This document shows, in pieces, positions 1 to 10,106 of a DNA stretch of 64,000 nucleotides (position 1 is the first letter of the stretch; each line of letters starts with the position of its first letter). The notes beneath the pieces are model-generated. The model searched no databases. It had not been told where the DNA came from and worked only from the letters and a program-made list of their open reading frames with translations. The position numbers were made by a program, and so were the translations under genes. The DNA comes from Bdellovibrionia bacterium (GTDB lineage: Bacteria; Bdellovibrionota; Bdellovibrionia; Bdellovibrionales; JAGQZY01). The DNA is taken from contig JAUICP010000001.1 of assembly GCA_030427805.1 (NCBI GenBank), positions 124,001-188,000 of the forward strand, written 5' to 3'.

Positions 1-39
1 AAACAGAATTGTTAGTAATACTCCCGTGATTTGTTTCAT
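1..39 (-). CDS. 5' end of a secreted or membrane protein gene, cut by the window edge
   Basis: On the minus strand an ATG at 37-39 is preceded by a good ribosome binding site (GAGGAA, 5 bases upstream). It opens a frame of 13 codons that runs off the window. The residues visible, MKQITGVLLTILF, look like the start of a signal peptide: one positive residue followed by a hydrophobic stretch. Nothing can be said about function. Only the start signal and the leader-like sequence support the call. Confidence 0.5.
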   Translation of the reverse strand, partial: MKQITGVLLTILF

Positions 40-251
40 TGATTCCTCATTTCGTTCTTTAACCCATTAGTCTGATATCTATATACTTATCAAACACCAT
101 GCCAGTGGGTTGGTTTGAAAGGGGGCATTTCGTACCTTATTGAAACGACCCTGGCTCACTCATTGGTTTAGAGCGATTGTCTCACTTTAGAACGTAAACT
201 CTTTTATCAGATGGATAAGCATAAATTGTTTACCGTCTAAAACTTTTTAAT

Positions 252-278
252 AAAAAAGGCGTCCCGATTTGAGACACC
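252..278 (-). terminator. Rho-independent terminator of the CsgG-like gene
   Basis: Read on the minus strand, an 8-bp stem (GGTGTCTC with GGGACGCC, including G-T pairs) closes a 5-base loop and is followed by a run of six T. It lies about 25 bases past the stop codon of the minus-strand CsgG-like gene. Confidence 0.7.
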
Positions 279-302
279 CTTCTAGTAAAAAATCGTTTAA
301 TA

Positions 303-1463
303 CTATTTAGATTTTTTAGAAGCTAACTTTCTAAGAGTTTTTGCAGCAATCACATCAGAACTGCTTATTTGGAATTCCCGTCCCTTACAGGTCACTACTA
401 AATCACTATCGAGAGAATCGACTACCACGCACTGCATATATCCATACTTTCGATCCCAAGAACAGGGGCTTCTATCGATATTACAAGTTAGGTAGACATC
501 GCTTCCAACATCTGTCTTTTGGGCTTCAGAAATATGAAGGACTTGATCTGGTTTGGTCATTTCCTTTTTACTTCCATTCATTCTCAAGACGAGAAGTCGT
601 TTTCCAGATTTACTCTTTTTTAAGAGCTTGCACATGGACCAAAGATCTCTATGACCTGTTTTACAAAGATACTTGGTTTTTGTTGCGAGTTTATAGGATT
701 GGGTTCTAACTTCTCCAGAGCCTCCTTTGGTACCATTTGGTAATCCTTTAGAGGTTTGCGATTCAACCTCATCTGATTGAGCCACTTCTCTTGGGTCTTC
801 TTTACGGTCAGGTAGTATACCATCTATTTTATTAGCGGCCTTTGCTAGTGCTACCCTTGTCGCTTCACCTAAAGGGGTATTGCCAAAGGCCTTTGAACCA
901 AAGCGCGATCCCTTGTAATCACCATCGACATTGAACTTGGCAGAACTAGAGCTTCCTTCTACGGTAAAGGAGTCTAAAATCTCTCCACTTTCGACATCGA
1001 CAATTCGAACATCTAAACCAACTTTGGCTTTGGTAACACCACCGCCAACTTTTAGGCCTGTGTTTTTAAAGCCAAAGAGTCCGCCTACGTCAACTTTCGC
1101 ATCTCCACCTTGATTACAAAGTTCAAAGGCAGTTACAGCGCCTGTTATTGAGTAGTGGGCCGACTTAAATTGATTTTTCCGAGGTGAATATCTTCGATCA
1201 GAGTTAATCAAATTATGTTCCTCATTATACATTTGCTTTAAGTTCGTTCTCTCCTGAATTGAAAAGCGACCCTTCTTTTGTAATTTAGTAATTAACTGTT
1301 CTTGAAACCCTGTTCCTAAATCATTTCTAGAAAACCATCCTACCCGGCATTTTGATCGGGCCGACTTATCTTTAAATGTGCTTACCGCGAGGCGGGTTTT
1401 TGCAAAACCTGTTAAAGAAAAAAAGATAGTAGAAATAACTAATAGTAGTTTTAAATTTTTCAT
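303..1463 (-). CDS. CsgG-like secreted protein with a Cys-containing C-terminal extension
   Basis: The 386-residue protein begins with a signal peptide (about residues 1-21, ending GFA). No lipobox cysteine is present, unlike true CsgG. Residues about 24-215 resemble the CsgG/LpoB-type fold: an opening strand LAVSTFKDKS, then an ER-type motif RFSIQERTNL, a glycine-rich stretch, KVGLDVRIVDVESGEIL, and a final helix. CsgG-family proteins form outer-membrane secretion channels or act as periplasmic accessory proteins. Residues about 230-386 are an extra domain with several cysteines (LCKTGHRDLWSMC, YLTCNIDRSPC), suggesting disulfides in the periplasm or outside the cell. The start is supported by AAGGAG seven bases upstream of ATG. 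The gene stands alone. Family membership is likely; the exact role is unknown. Confidence 0.65.
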   Translation of the reverse strand: MKNLKLLLVISTIFFSLTGFAKTRLAVSTFKDKSARSKCRVGWFSRNDLGTGFQEQLITKLQKKGRFSIQERTNLKQMYNEEHNLINSDRRYSPRKNQFKSAHYSITGAVTAFELCNQGGDAKVDVGGLFGFKNTGLKVGGGVTKAKVGLDVRIVDVESGEILDSFTVEGSSSSAKFNVDGDYKGSRFGSKAFGNTPLGEATRVALAKAANKIDGILPDRKEDPREVAQSDEVESQTSKGLPNGTKGGSGEVRTQSYKLATKTKYLCKTGHRDLWSMCKLLKKSKSGKRLLVLRMNGSKKEMTKPDQVLHISEAQKTDVGSDVYLTCNIDRSPCSWDRKYGYMQCVVVDSLDSDLVVTCKGREFQISSSDVIAAKTLRKLASKKSK

Positions 1464-1752
1464 CCGAGACTCCTTGTGCTCTTGTTAAGATTTCCTAACA
1501 CCTGCATCCAAACCTACTTTTAGTAAGAGCATCGATAGTGCCAAGCTAAGTGTTTAAAAAAAGGAGTGCGATTTGTTTAAAGCCTGGTTAGCAAAAGTGA
1601 TAGTTTTGAGACATAAACCCCTGGGATAAGTAGACTAAATGAGACAATTCCAAAATAGGGAGGTGTTCTAAATATAAACACCAAAGGGCCTCTAAATATC
1701 TAGAATTCCTCACATATTTTAAATCATATATGGAGAAACCTTAACAACTAGG

Positions 1753-3465
1753 TCAGTTATTTTCTTTATTGGTCTTGGGATTTTGCTTTTCCACTTTGTT
1801 AGCTGGCAAGCGAAGGGCGCCAGCAAGTGGTTTTTTGAATAGATAAAGACCAGTATAGGTCCCTAAATCGGGGTGTTTTGTGTGAACGTCGAGCACAGCG
1901 CGATAGCGATCGGGTTTTGGAATTTGCCCTTTTGTTCTGGTATTTACGATGATTAAACGTTTAGCGCTGAAGTCTTTAACTCTATTCAAATCCTTAGCAG
2001 ATCTGGGTCCGGATACAAAATAAATGACCGGCGATGATGGATTGGCCAATAGAATTTTATTGATGTCGTATGCTTGGTTCCTTTGCAGACGATAGAATCG
2101 AGCTTTCCTCTTTTTTAGGAGTTGGCTTCTTAATCCCGTATAAAATCTTCCGCTGGCGGAAAATACTATGACATCATCGTTTGACTGTCTGACTTCTCTT
2201 ACAAGTTCCTCTTTGATCTCGGACTTCAAATTAAAAACGGTCACCATGTCTGAGACGCCTTTTAAACCTTTTGAACTCAGAACTTGTTTAAGCTTCTTAA
2301 CAGAAGGAGATTTCAGCTTCTCAAAAGAGATATATCTTTTCTTAAATAGAAGTATTCGTCTTACACTTTCGTTAATTCGGTTCATGGGTATGCGCCCAGT
2401 TTGAACGGCCTTTTTTACAGCTCGAACCACGGCTCGTTGGACGTTACGGGACCAGACAACCATAACAAGGTCATTGCCCGCTTCAATAGCCCTAATGGCC
2501 CGTTCGCCCATTGTCTTATATTTGCCAGCACCTGACATTTCGATGTCGTCTGTAACGACCATGCCTTTGAAACCAAATTGCTTTCTAAGAATTTGATTTA
2601 TGAGCACAGGAGAGTAAGTAGCTGGAGTTCTTGTTGGATCGACATTGGGGTAGGCTATGTGGGCGACCATGATAGCTGGAGAACTTTTTAGGCCACTAGA
2701 GAGTTTCTTAAAAGGTAATAAATCAAAATTAAGAAGCTCATCAAGTGTTTTCGATTTTTGAAGTTTTTCGATATGGGAGTCTCCATTAATCCCACCGTGG
2801 CCGGGAAAGTGTTTTGCAGTCGGTAAAATTCCGGCGTTAAGAAGTCCTTTAGCAAATGCAAAACCCATTTTGGATACAACCTCTGGTTCAAAACTATATG
2901 AGCGGGTCCCGATAAAACTATTTTCTTCGGGATTAGCCACATCGAGAACAGGAGCTAGGTTCATATTAAATCCGAGAGTTCGTAAAAGTTCACCCGTATA
3001 GAAGCCAGCTTTTTCGGCAATTTTTGGACTCTTAGTCTTTCCAATTGAAAGTGCACTCGGAAGAGGAGGTGAAGTTTTAATGCGTATGACTTCTCCACCT
3101 TCCTGATCGACGGCAATCAAAAGGGGAATTTTTGTTTTCGTAATAGCGATACTTTGTGCTTCATAATTCAGTTGGGCGATTTGACTGGCCGACTTGATAT
3201 TGTGACTAAAAACTATGATGGCACCTGGTCGCATCGTGTTCAGGATATTTTTTAAACTTCTGTTTATCGTTGATCCCGAAAAACCAAAGATAAAAAGTTG
3301 ACCAATTTTAGTATTGATATCCATTTTATCTATGATTTCGTTTATTTCTTCTGTCAGCTGTTCTTCGGTGCGCATAAGATTGCCTTCGCGAGCCTGAAGA
3401 GGTGTCACTATGATCAGAGCAAAAAGAGCTAGACTGGTGAAGACAGGAAATAATATAGATTTCAT
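1753..3465 (-). CDS. nagZ: Secreted NagZ-like beta-N-acetylhexosaminidase (glycoside hydrolase family 3)
   Basis: The 570-residue protein has a signal peptide (residues 1-25, ending LQA) and then a family 3 TIM-barrel domain (about 40-380). NagZ hallmarks are visible: AVDQEGG at 118-124, the LAPVLDVA strand, KHFPGHG at 218-224 followed by D229-S230-H231 (the Asp-His pair acting as general acid/base in NagZ), and VVTDDIEMSG at 303-312 with the likely nucleophile Asp306. NagZ removes N-acetylglucosamine from peptidoglycan fragments. In E. coli the enzyme is cytoplasmic and about 340 residues; this one is exported and carries an extra C-terminal domain (about 390-570), as in the Bacillus two-domain form. 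No Shine-Dalgarno is seen before the ATG, but TAATAT lies 7-12 bases upstream, so a leaderless message is possible. Substrate is inferred from family. Confidence 0.8.
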   Translation of the reverse strand: MKSILFPVFTSLALFALIIVTPLQAREGNLMRTEEQLTEEINEIIDKMDINTKIGQLFIFGFSGSTINRSLKNILNTMRPGAIIVFSHNIKSASQIAQLNYEAQSIAITKTKIPLLIAVDQEGGEVIRIKTSPPLPSALSIGKTKSPKIAEKAGFYTGELLRTLGFNMNLAPVLDVANPEENSFIGTRSYSFEPEVVSKMGFAFAKGLLNAGILPTAKHFPGHGGINGDSHIEKLQKSKTLDELLNFDLLPFKKLSSGLKSSPAIMVAHIAYPNVDPTRTPATYSPVLINQILRKQFGFKGMVVTDDIEMSGAGKYKTMGERAIRAIEAGNDLVMVVWSRNVQRAVVRAVKKAVQTGRIPMNRINESVRRILLFKKRYISFEKLKSPSVKKLKQVLSSKGLKGVSDMVTVFNLKSEIKEELVREVRQSNDDVIVFSASGRFYTGLRSQLLKKRKARFYRLQRNQAYDINKILLANPSSPVIYFVSGPRSAKDLNRVKDFSAKRLIIVNTRTKGQIPKPDRYRAVLDVHTKHPDLGTYTGLYLFKKPLAGALRLPANKVEKQNPKTNKENN

Positions 3466-3617
3466 ATATTTATATTAGTCTAACACTATGAAGGGCTTAC
3501 ATGTGTCTAGATTTTTTTATGGATACTTTTTTCAGCTTTCTTAGGAATTAAACAGCCCATTCCAAAGGGCGAGTTTTTGTACTATAAGGTAGATCTTATC
3601 AGAGCAGTGGGTATTCT

Positions 3618-4688
3618 GTGAAAAGTCTTAAGTATTTGTTATTACTAATTTTTATTAGTTCTTGCCAGTCCTCAAATAAAAGTGAAGGGCTCTCTCATAG
3701 TCTTGGCCGGGGGCACCTTAATGAAGGAGTCGCTGAATTTAAAGGCTTGAAGCGGACATTTTATCTCTACAAACCCCAGACGGACCGGCAAAAACTTAAG
3801 GAAAAACCACGGGCCTTGGTCCTTATGCTCCATGGCTGTTTGCAGACGGCCCATGAGTTCATGGAGTCCACTCAGATGAATGAACTCGCAGATCGAGAGA
3901 ATTTTCTCGTTCTATACCCTCAACAAACTCGTATTCAGCTTAAGAAGCCTGAACAACAGCAGCCTGAGTTTGATCCCAATGAAGGCCACCCGGCCGCTTG
4001 TTGGAATTGGTATGAAAGTGAAAACCAAAAAAGAGATTCTGGTGAGAGTGGGCTCATTGCCAAACTCATAAGGGATACGGCAGAAAAATACGAGATAAAC
4101 TCAAAACACATTTATGCAGCTGGAATTTCCGCGGGAGCAGGTATGGCTTCGATTCTAGGAAGCTGTTATCCAGATAGGGTTTCCGCTCTCTCTCTCCATG
4201 CGGGTCCTCTCTTCGGTTCGGCCCAAAATTTAACAGAAGCAACAAAAGTGATGGGTCATCCAAAGGATGTCGACCCCTATAAAACAGCCATCCAAGCCTA
4301 TGAGTGCTCAAAACCTCAAGTCGAAAAACAGTCCTATCCTTTGTCTGTTCAAATTTGGCATGGCACAAAAGATAGGGTTGTGAGTGTTTCCCATGCCTTT
4401 TTGCAAGCAAGACACTTCCGTCACTTTAATGACTTTTTTAAAGGAAATCAGATCAGCCAATCCACCGAACCTTTTGCCACGAAAGCCGTAAATAGTGATT
4501 CAATTCTAGTTTACTCTTGGCAGAGATACATCTTTAGGGACTCACCCATTGAGATCATGCTGGTTTCACAGTTGGGCCACGCGTGGAGTGGCGGAAGTAA
4601 TAAAAAGTGGAACTATTTTGGCGACCCAAAAGGTCCAAATGCAAGCCAAGAAACCTGGCGTTTTTTTCAAGAATCCAATCGTCACTAA
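3618..4688 (+). CDS. Lipoprotein esterase of the PHB-depolymerase/feruloyl esterase type
   Basis: This is a 356-residue alpha/beta hydrolase with a lipoprotein signal (ISSC, Cys16). Features of the LpqC/PHB-depolymerase family are present: LMLHGCLQT at 69-77 (oxyanion hole), CWNWYES around 128-134, a nucleophile elbow G169-I-Ser171-A-G173, an Asp in the GTKDRVV segment, and a late catalytic His in LGHAWSGG. Such enzymes cleave short ester bonds of polyesters or plant-type esters; the actual substrate cannot be told. The start codon is GTG. The gene is divergent from the nagZ-like gene, sharing a 152-bp region. Likely anchored to a membrane and facing the periplasm or outside. Confidence 0.72.
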   Translation: MKSLKYLLLLIFISSCQSSNKSEGLSHSLGRGHLNEGVAEFKGLKRTFYLYKPQTDRQKLKEKPRALVLMLHGCLQTAHEFMESTQMNELADRENFLVLYPQQTRIQLKKPEQQQPEFDPNEGHPAACWNWYESENQKRDSGESGLIAKLIRDTAEKYEINSKHIYAAGISAGAGMASILGSCYPDRVSALSLHAGPLFGSAQNLTEATKVMGHPKDVDPYKTAIQAYECSKPQVEKQSYPLSVQIWHGTKDRVVSVSHAFLQARHFRHFNDFFKGNQISQSTEPFATKAVNSDSILVYSWQRYIFRDSPIEIMLVSQLGHAWSGGSNKKWNYFGDPKGPNASQETWRFFQESNRH

Positions 4689-4894
4689 ATCCCGAATTCA
4701 CTAAGTTGGTATTCGTACAAATCTGAAACGGGACGTAGTTGTAAAAACGAGCCAGCTGAAAGTATGAATTCAGGTCTCTTTTCTAATCTGTTGGTTTTCA
4801 GACTTCATTTTGTTTTACAATTCATATCTGTAACAAAACCCCTATTTTTTCGAATTCCCATAGGAATGATATACTTTTTCGTAGGAGTCTCGTT

Positions 4895-6025
4895 ATGAAA
4901 AAATCCTTCTTTTTTGGCTTTGTAAGCTTGGTTTTTATAAGTCTTGTCGCATGTGCTTCACCGGAGGCCAAAGAAAAGAAAATGGTTAATGTGGATCAAC
5001 TAGAAAAAGCCACTTTTGCCGGCGGCTGTTTTTGGTGCATGGAACCTCCTTTTGAAAAAGTGGATGGTGTTTACGACGCGATTTCGGGTTATGCCGGCGG
5101 GAAAAAGGAAAATCCAAAGTACAAAGATGTAGCCAGTGGAAAAACTAAGCATCGAGAGGCCGTTCAAGTTCTCTATGACCCTAAGAAAATAAGCTACGAA
5201 GACTTACTTGAAATTTATTGGAGAAGTTTTGATCCAACCGACGCGGGTGGCTCTTTTGTTGACCGTGGTTTTCATTATTCTTCAGCGATTTGGTATCACA
5301 ATGAAGAACAAAGGAAGGTCGCAGAAGCCTCAAAGAAAAAACTAATGGAATCAGGTCGCTTTAAGAAACCCATTGTGACCCCGATTATTGCGGCAACAAC
5401 ATTTTACAAAGCTGAAGAGTATCATCAGGATTACTATAAAAAAAGTAGCCTTAAATATAAGTACTATCGCTACCGTTCTGGTAGGGATCAATTCATCGCT
5501 AAGACCTGGGGTGACGAGGCCGAATACGTCCCTAAGAAAAAGGTGGATAAGTTGGCGATGAAGTACAAAAAGCCCAGTGATGAAGAAATAAAAAAGAAGC
5601 TCACGTCATTGCAATATAAAGTCACTCAGAAGGAGGGAACCGAGAGGCCCTTTAAGAACGAATATTGGGACAATAAGGCGGAAGGGATTTATGTCGATAT
5701 CGTTAGTGGTGAGCCGCTATTTAGTTCAACCCACAAATTTAAGTCTGGAACTGGGTGGCCATCTTTTTGGCAACCCATTGATGAAAAATTTATTGTGAAG
5801 AAAAGCGACTTTCATTTACTTTATAAGCGAATTGAAGTGAGATCCAAATATGCAGACTCTCACCTAGGTCATGTCTTCGAGGACGGTCCAAAGCCGACAG
5901 GCCTTCGTTACTGCATTAACTCGGCGGCTTTAAAATTTATTCCAAAAGAAAAGATGAAAGAAATGGGTTATGAGAAATACCTAGAACTTTTTGGAAAGCA
6001 GAAAGTTGCTAAAGTTCAAAAGTGA
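4895..6025 (+). CDS. msrAB: Lipoprotein peptide-methionine sulfoxide reductase, MsrA-MsrB fusion
   Basis: The 376-residue protein has a lipobox LVAC (Cys20). The MsrA domain (about 37-200) has the signature GGCFWC with catalytic Cys45. The MsrB domain (about 230-360) has [15 protein letters not shown] and the catalytic Cys340 in RYCINSAAL. The two CxxC zinc pairs found in many MsrB proteins are absent, so it belongs to the zinc-free type. Together the domains reduce both S- and R-methionine sulfoxide in oxidised proteins, here presumably in the periplasm. GGAG lies upstream of the ATG. It ends 10 bases from the convergent mfd stop. The electron donor for the exported enzyme is not encoded nearby. 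Confidence 0.9.
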   Translation: MKKSFFFGFVSLVFISLVACASPEAKEKKMVNVDQLEKATFAGGCFWCMEPPFEKVDGVYDAISGYAGGKKENPKYKDVASGKTKHREAVQVLYDPKKISYEDLLEIYWRSFDPTDAGGSFVDRGFHYSSAIWYHNEEQRKVAEASKKKLMESGRFKKPIVTPIIAATTFYKAEEYHQDYYKKSSLKYKYYRYRSGRDQFIAKTWGDEAEYVPKKKVDKLAMKYKKPSDEEIKKKLTSLQYKVTQKEGTERPFKNEYWDNKAEGIYVDIVSGEPLFSSTHKFKSGTGWPSFWQPIDEKFIVKKSDFHLLYKRIEVRSKYADSHLGHVFEDGPKPTGLRYCINSAALKFIPKEKMKEMGYEKYLELFGKQKVAKVQK

Positions 6026-6035
6026 GAGTTAAGAG

Positions 6036-9000
6036 CTATTTTACAAAACGAAGAAGGTGATTGAGCTCATCAAGCACCTTAGGCCACTCAATTTGATTCA
6101 TGCGGATAATAAATCGATTATCCGGTGTTATTGAGTATTTCTTATTCTCCATTGCCGTGAGTTTGATGACGGTCGCTGGGTCCAAAGGAGTATTTTCAGA
6201 AAAGGCGAGTGTAATGGTTTTAGCGCCTGCTGAAAGATCTTTAATTCCAAGAGTCTTGCATAAATGTCGAATGAGCATGACACCAAGAAGGTTTACAACT
6301 TCAGTCGGCAGCTTTCCAAACTGATCCCTTAGGTCGTCTTCAATCTGATCGATTTCATAGGGCTCATCAATGTCCGACAAGCGTTTATAGAAGCTCAGAC
6401 GAACTCGAATGTCTGGAATATAATTAGAAGGAATGAGGGCAGGAACTCTCAGGTTAATTTCAGGTTCAATCTTTTCCTTAACTTCTTCACCTTTAGCTTC
6501 TTGAATTGTTTCTTCAAGAAGTTCTAAGAACATTTCGTAGCCAACAGCATTGATGTGTCCAGACTGCTCTTCTCCGAGAAGAGTTCCCGAGCCCCTTAAC
6601 TCTAAATCATGTTGTGCAATCATTATTCCGCTACCAAGAGCTGTATGTTCTTGAATGACTTTAAGACGCTCTTGGGCCTCCTTGTCGAGAACTTTATTTT
6701 TCGGAATTAACAAATAACAGTAAGCTCTTCGTTTACTTCGTCCAACTCTTCCCCGGAGTTGATAAAGTTGGCTGAGTCCAAAATTTTGTGCGTCATCAAT
6801 GAACATGGTGTTGGCGTTTGGTATATCGATTCCAGATTCAATAATTGTGGTCGACAAAAGAATATCGATTTCTTTATTGTGAAAAGCGAGCATCGTTTTT
6901 TCGAGCTCTTTTTCATCCATTTGACCGTGGCCAATTCCGATCTTTACCTTAGGCAGGAATTCTCTGAGTTCTGCGGCCTTATTGTAAATTGTCTGAACCC
7001 TATTATGAAGAAAGAAGATTTGACCGCCTCTTGAAAGTTCCGCTTCTACAGCCTTGCGAATGGTTTCTTTATCGAATCGGGTCACAAAAGTTCGAGTGGG
7101 TAAGCGATCAATTGGCGCGGTATTAATGATACTTAAATCTCTGATTCCAGTTAGGCTCATATTGAGGGTACGTGGAATAGGTGTTGCCGACATAGCAAGA
7201 GTATCCACTGCCACTTTTAATTTTCTAATTCTCTCTTTATGTCCCACGCCGAATTTTTGCTCTTCATCAACGATAAGAAGACCAAGGTTACTAAACTCCA
7301 CATCCTTACTAAGGAGTCGATGGGTTCCAATAATAATATTCACTTCGCCCGATTTCAGTTCTTCAAGAATCTTTTTAACTTCTTTATTTGGAACAAAGCG
7401 ATTGAGTGAACGTATTTTTAAATCAAAACTTTTAAAGCGCTTTTGAAAGCTCTCGTAGTGTTGAAAAGTTAGGATCGTTGTGGGAGCGAGCATTGCGACT
7501 TGAAAGCCGTTTTGCGCGGCAATAAAAGCAGCTCGCATGGCCACTTCAGTCTTCCCAAAACCAACATCGCCACAAATTAAGCGATCCATTGGTTGTTCCC
7601 GCTCAAAATCATCGAACAAACTATCTATGGCGCCGTTTTGGTCCTCAGTTTCTTCAAAAGGAAAGGAGTCAGAAAATTTTTGATATTCGATCTTCTGTGT
7701 TTGTAGGGGCGGTCTGGTAGTTTCTTTTCTCTTCGCATAAAGAGTAATGAGTTCGGCAGCAAGCTCTCTAAGACGCTTTTTTACTCTCCCTTTTGTCTTT
7801 TCAAACTGCTTACCGCCCAGTTTATCGAGCACTTTGGTGTTTCCGCCAGAGTATTTATGAATTTGCCCAATTCTGTATATAGGTAAGTAGAGTTTGTCTT
7901 TATCTTTATATGTGATTTCTAAAAACTCAGCGTCCACGCCACCAATTGGCATGGTCTTTAAACCTTCGTATACACCGACGCCATGAATGCCATGAACAAC
8001 ATTGTCTCCGGGTTTTAAATCTGCAAAATCGAGTGCACTAGCCCTTTTTGCGAGGCTTCCTTTATCTTTATATTTCTTTTTTCGCGATTGTTTTCCGAGT
8101 AGTTCGATATCACGAAGTAAAATGATTCTCTCATCATTGATTCTCAAGGATTCGGGAAGCGAATGGGGTAAGAGATGAATGACTTTTTTATCTTCATCCT
8201 GGTGTTGGAGGTAGCTTGACCAATCAAATTCATTTTCGTCGTCAATACAAACGAGTTTAAATTCAGATCCTTCAAAAGAAGTTTCAATTTGTTTTTTTAG
8301 ATTATCTGAAGTTGTGAACAAGAAAATCCTCAAAAGAGATTCTTTCCACAGCTTAAAGCGATTAAACCAGTCGAGCCAGCGATCATCGCTTTCTAGGTTC
8401 GCCTGAATTGAATGGGTACTGTAGCTTAAACTTTTGTCATCTTCGATATCAATATGGTCTGTAATTTTAATCTTTGAAAACCGAATTTCTGAAACAACCT
8501 TTTCATTTTGCTCAAGGTCCTTCATTCGGTATACATCAGATAGATCGGGACAGATTGGTTGCTGTAGAGAATGTTCTCTTTCGGCCTTTAAATCTCCAAG
8601 CAGTTGGTCAACGGAGTTTGTTGTGGCAACGGGATCAATCTCAATAAGATGAAATCCATCGGTAAAATGTTCTAGAGGTTCGGTGAACTCTCCGTAGAAA
8701 GAGTGAACCAAGAATTCCATACCTGAAACATAGTTGGCTCGGGCTAAAGCCGATTGATAGTAATTTGCGTCTTCGGCGGGAACGTTTCGCTCTTCAACCG
8801 ACTTTTTAAAATTTTGTGCAGCCCTAATTTGATCTTCTTCATTTCGAAAGAAAATTTCCCTTGCTGGAATTAAGGTGAAACTTTTAATTTGCTCCATGGA
8901 TCTTTGATTAACCGGATCAAAAAAGCGCATGCTTTCTATGACTTCGCCGAAGAGTTCAATTCTGATGGGCCATTCATGGGCTGGAGAATAGATATCAAGA

Positions 9001-9527
9001 ATTCCCCCACGGATGGCGTAGGATCCAAGGTCTTCCACCGAAGGGCTCGATTCGTAACCAAGGGATTGAAGAAACTCTGCGATGTTTTCTGGGAATTCTT
9101 CGTCCACACTAAATTGAAAGCTATTGTCGAAGAGCGCCTCAACAGGAAGCGTTATCTGCGCAAGGCCCCGAGCCGTTGCTAAGAAAATTTCGTTACCTTT
9201 ATTCTGTTGTGCCCTATGACACCATGCAATTCTCTCCGCTACTAACCGGGGTCTTGGATACAAGCCAGAATAGGGTGAGACGTCTGATTCCAGGAGACTA
9301 ATGCATTCAATCTGTGGGTAGAAGAGGTCCAAGGCATTTTTAAAGTCATCAAGGGTGCCTTCTTTTTCAGCAACAACAACAAAAGGTTTGGAATTTCTTA
9401 ATCTTAATGCGCCTAGTTGTAGAGCAATGGCCAGTGGAGAGTCAGTGCCATCAATCTCAATCAATTTATTTTGATCAGAAATCTGGCTTTCAATTTGATT
9501 GCAAAAAAAGGGAGAGTAACTTTCCAC
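6036..9527 (-). CDS. mfd: Transcription-repair coupling factor Mfd
   Basis: This is a full-length Mfd (1163 residues). It displaces stalled RNA polymerase at DNA lesions and recruits the UvrA excision machinery. In order: a UvrB-homology region (PYSGLYPRPRLVAERIAWC, RGGILDIYSP), the CarD-like polymerase-interaction domain (VVHGIHGVGVYEGL, TYKDKDKLYLPI), and the RecG-like translocase with Walker A CGDVGFGKTEVA, DEEQKFGV and SATPIPRTLNMSLTGIRDLS, then RGRVGRSKRRAYCYLL, and a C-terminal TRCF domain. The start is GTG with no close Shine-Dalgarno; an AGGAAG lies about 13 bases upstream. It is monocistronic, convergent with msrAB and divergent from nuoA. Confidence 0.96.
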   Translation of the reverse strand: MESYSPFFCNQIESQISDQNKLIEIDGTDSPLAIALQLGALRLRNSKPFVVVAEKEGTLDDFKNALDLFYPQIECISLLESDVSPYSGLYPRPRLVAERIAWCHRAQQNKGNEIFLATARGLAQITLPVEALFDNSFQFSVDEEFPENIAEFLQSLGYESSPSVEDLGSYAIRGGILDIYSPAHEWPIRIELFGEVIESMRFFDPVNQRSMEQIKSFTLIPAREIFFRNEEDQIRAAQNFKKSVEERNVPAEDANYYQSALARANYVSGMEFLVHSFYGEFTEPLEHFTDGFHLIEIDPVATTNSVDQLLGDLKAEREHSLQQPICPDLSDVYRMKDLEQNEKVVSEIRFSKIKITDHIDIEDDKSLSYSTHSIQANLESDDRWLDWFNRFKLWKESLLRIFLFTTSDNLKKQIETSFEGSEFKLVCIDDENEFDWSSYLQHQDEDKKVIHLLPHSLPESLRINDERIILLRDIELLGKQSRKKKYKDKGSLAKRASALDFADLKPGDNVVHGIHGVGVYEGLKTMPIGGVDAEFLEITYKDKDKLYLPIYRIGQIHKYSGGNTKVLDKLGGKQFEKTKGRVKKRLRELAAELITLYAKRKETTRPPLQTQKIEYQKFSDSFPFEETEDQNGAIDSLFDDFEREQPMDRLICGDVGFGKTEVAMRAAFIAAQNGFQVAMLAPTTILTFQHYESFQKRFKSFDLKIRSLNRFVPNKEVKKILEELKSGEVNIIIGTHRLLSKDVEFSNLGLLIVDEEQKFGVGHKERIRKLKVAVDTLAMSATPIPRTLNMSLTGIRDLSIINTAPIDRLPTRTFVTRFDKETIRKAVEAELSRGGQIFFLHNRVQTIYNKAAELREFLPKVKIGIGHGQMDEKELEKTMLAFHNKEIDILLSTTIIESGIDIPNANTMFIDDAQNFGLSQLYQLRGRVGRSKRRAYCYLLIPKNKVLDKEAQERLKVIQEHTALGSGIMIAQHDLELRGSGTLLGEEQSGHINAVGYEMFLELLEETIQEAKGEEVKEKIEPEINLRVPALIPSNYIPDIRVRLSFYKRLSDIDEPYEIDQIEDDLRDQFGKLPTEVVNLLGVMLIRHLCKTLGIKDLSAGAKTITLAFSENTPLDPATVIKLTAMENKKYSITPDNRFIIRMNQIEWPKVLDELNHLLRFVK

Positions 9528-9733
9528 GGATTAAGGGCTTCCTAAAAATATGAATTTTTGTGGCTTATAACACGAAGGTATTAGCACACAAAATTCTTAG
9601 TAAAAAACAAGGGAATTAAGACCCTATTATGCACTTAAAATTATTTTATTAAGAAGCCTTCTATAAATTGACCATGCGTCAATATCTATGTAAAAAAACA
9701 CAACTTTTTAAAAAGTAAGAAAGGAGAGGTGGC

Positions 9734-10105
9734 GTGACCTCTTTAACTCCTATTATTGTCCTTACGGTTTTCGTGGCAATTTTTGGTGTCGGTATAGTGG
9801 TTGTTTCGGCCCTATTGGGACCCAAAAGAAATTGGACGAAGGCGAAGAAAATTCCTTATGAAAGTGGACTCCCCGGTCAAGAGCGAAAAGAAACCAAAAT
9901 TCCAGTTAAGTTTTACCTCACTGCAATTTTGTTTATCGTTTTTGATATAGAAGTCGTTTTCATGTACCCCTGGGCACTCACGTATACCGAATTCATAGAT
10001 GCTGGTCTTGGTGGCTATATCTTTGGTGCTATGGCTGTTTTTGTTGGCCTGTTTATCTTTGGTCTGATTTGGGAAATAAAATCAAAAGCATTGGAGTGGG
10101 ACTAA
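9734..10105 (+). CDS. nuoA: NADH-quinone oxidoreductase subunit A
   Basis: The 123-residue membrane protein has three transmembrane helices and the NuoA signatures PYESGLPGQER and FYLTAILFIVFDIEVVFMYPWA. It is part of the complex I membrane arm near the quinone site. The GTG start is supported by AAGGAGAGG just upstream. It is first in an operon of seven nuo genes. Unlike the usual order, nuoB does not follow; nuoH starts 1 base after the stop. In the 206-bp region upstream, TTGACC at 9668-9673 could be a -35 element, but no convincing -10 follows. Confidence 0.93.
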   Translation: MTSLTPIIVLTVFVAIFGVGIVVVSALLGPKRNWTKAKKIPYESGLPGQERKETKIPVKFYLTAILFIVFDIEVVFMYPWALTYTEFIDAGLGGYIFGAMAVFVGLFIFGLIWEIKSKALEWD

Positions 10106-10106
10106 G

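Noticed and set aside
341-709. Plus-strand reading frame of 122 codons inside the CsgG-like gene
   Set aside because: It lies fully antisense to a better supported gene, has no ribosome binding site and no recognisable product.
4689-4894. Promoter of msrAB with TATACT near 4869
   Set aside because: The -10 is good but no acceptable -35 or extended -10 is present, so I do not list it as a feature.
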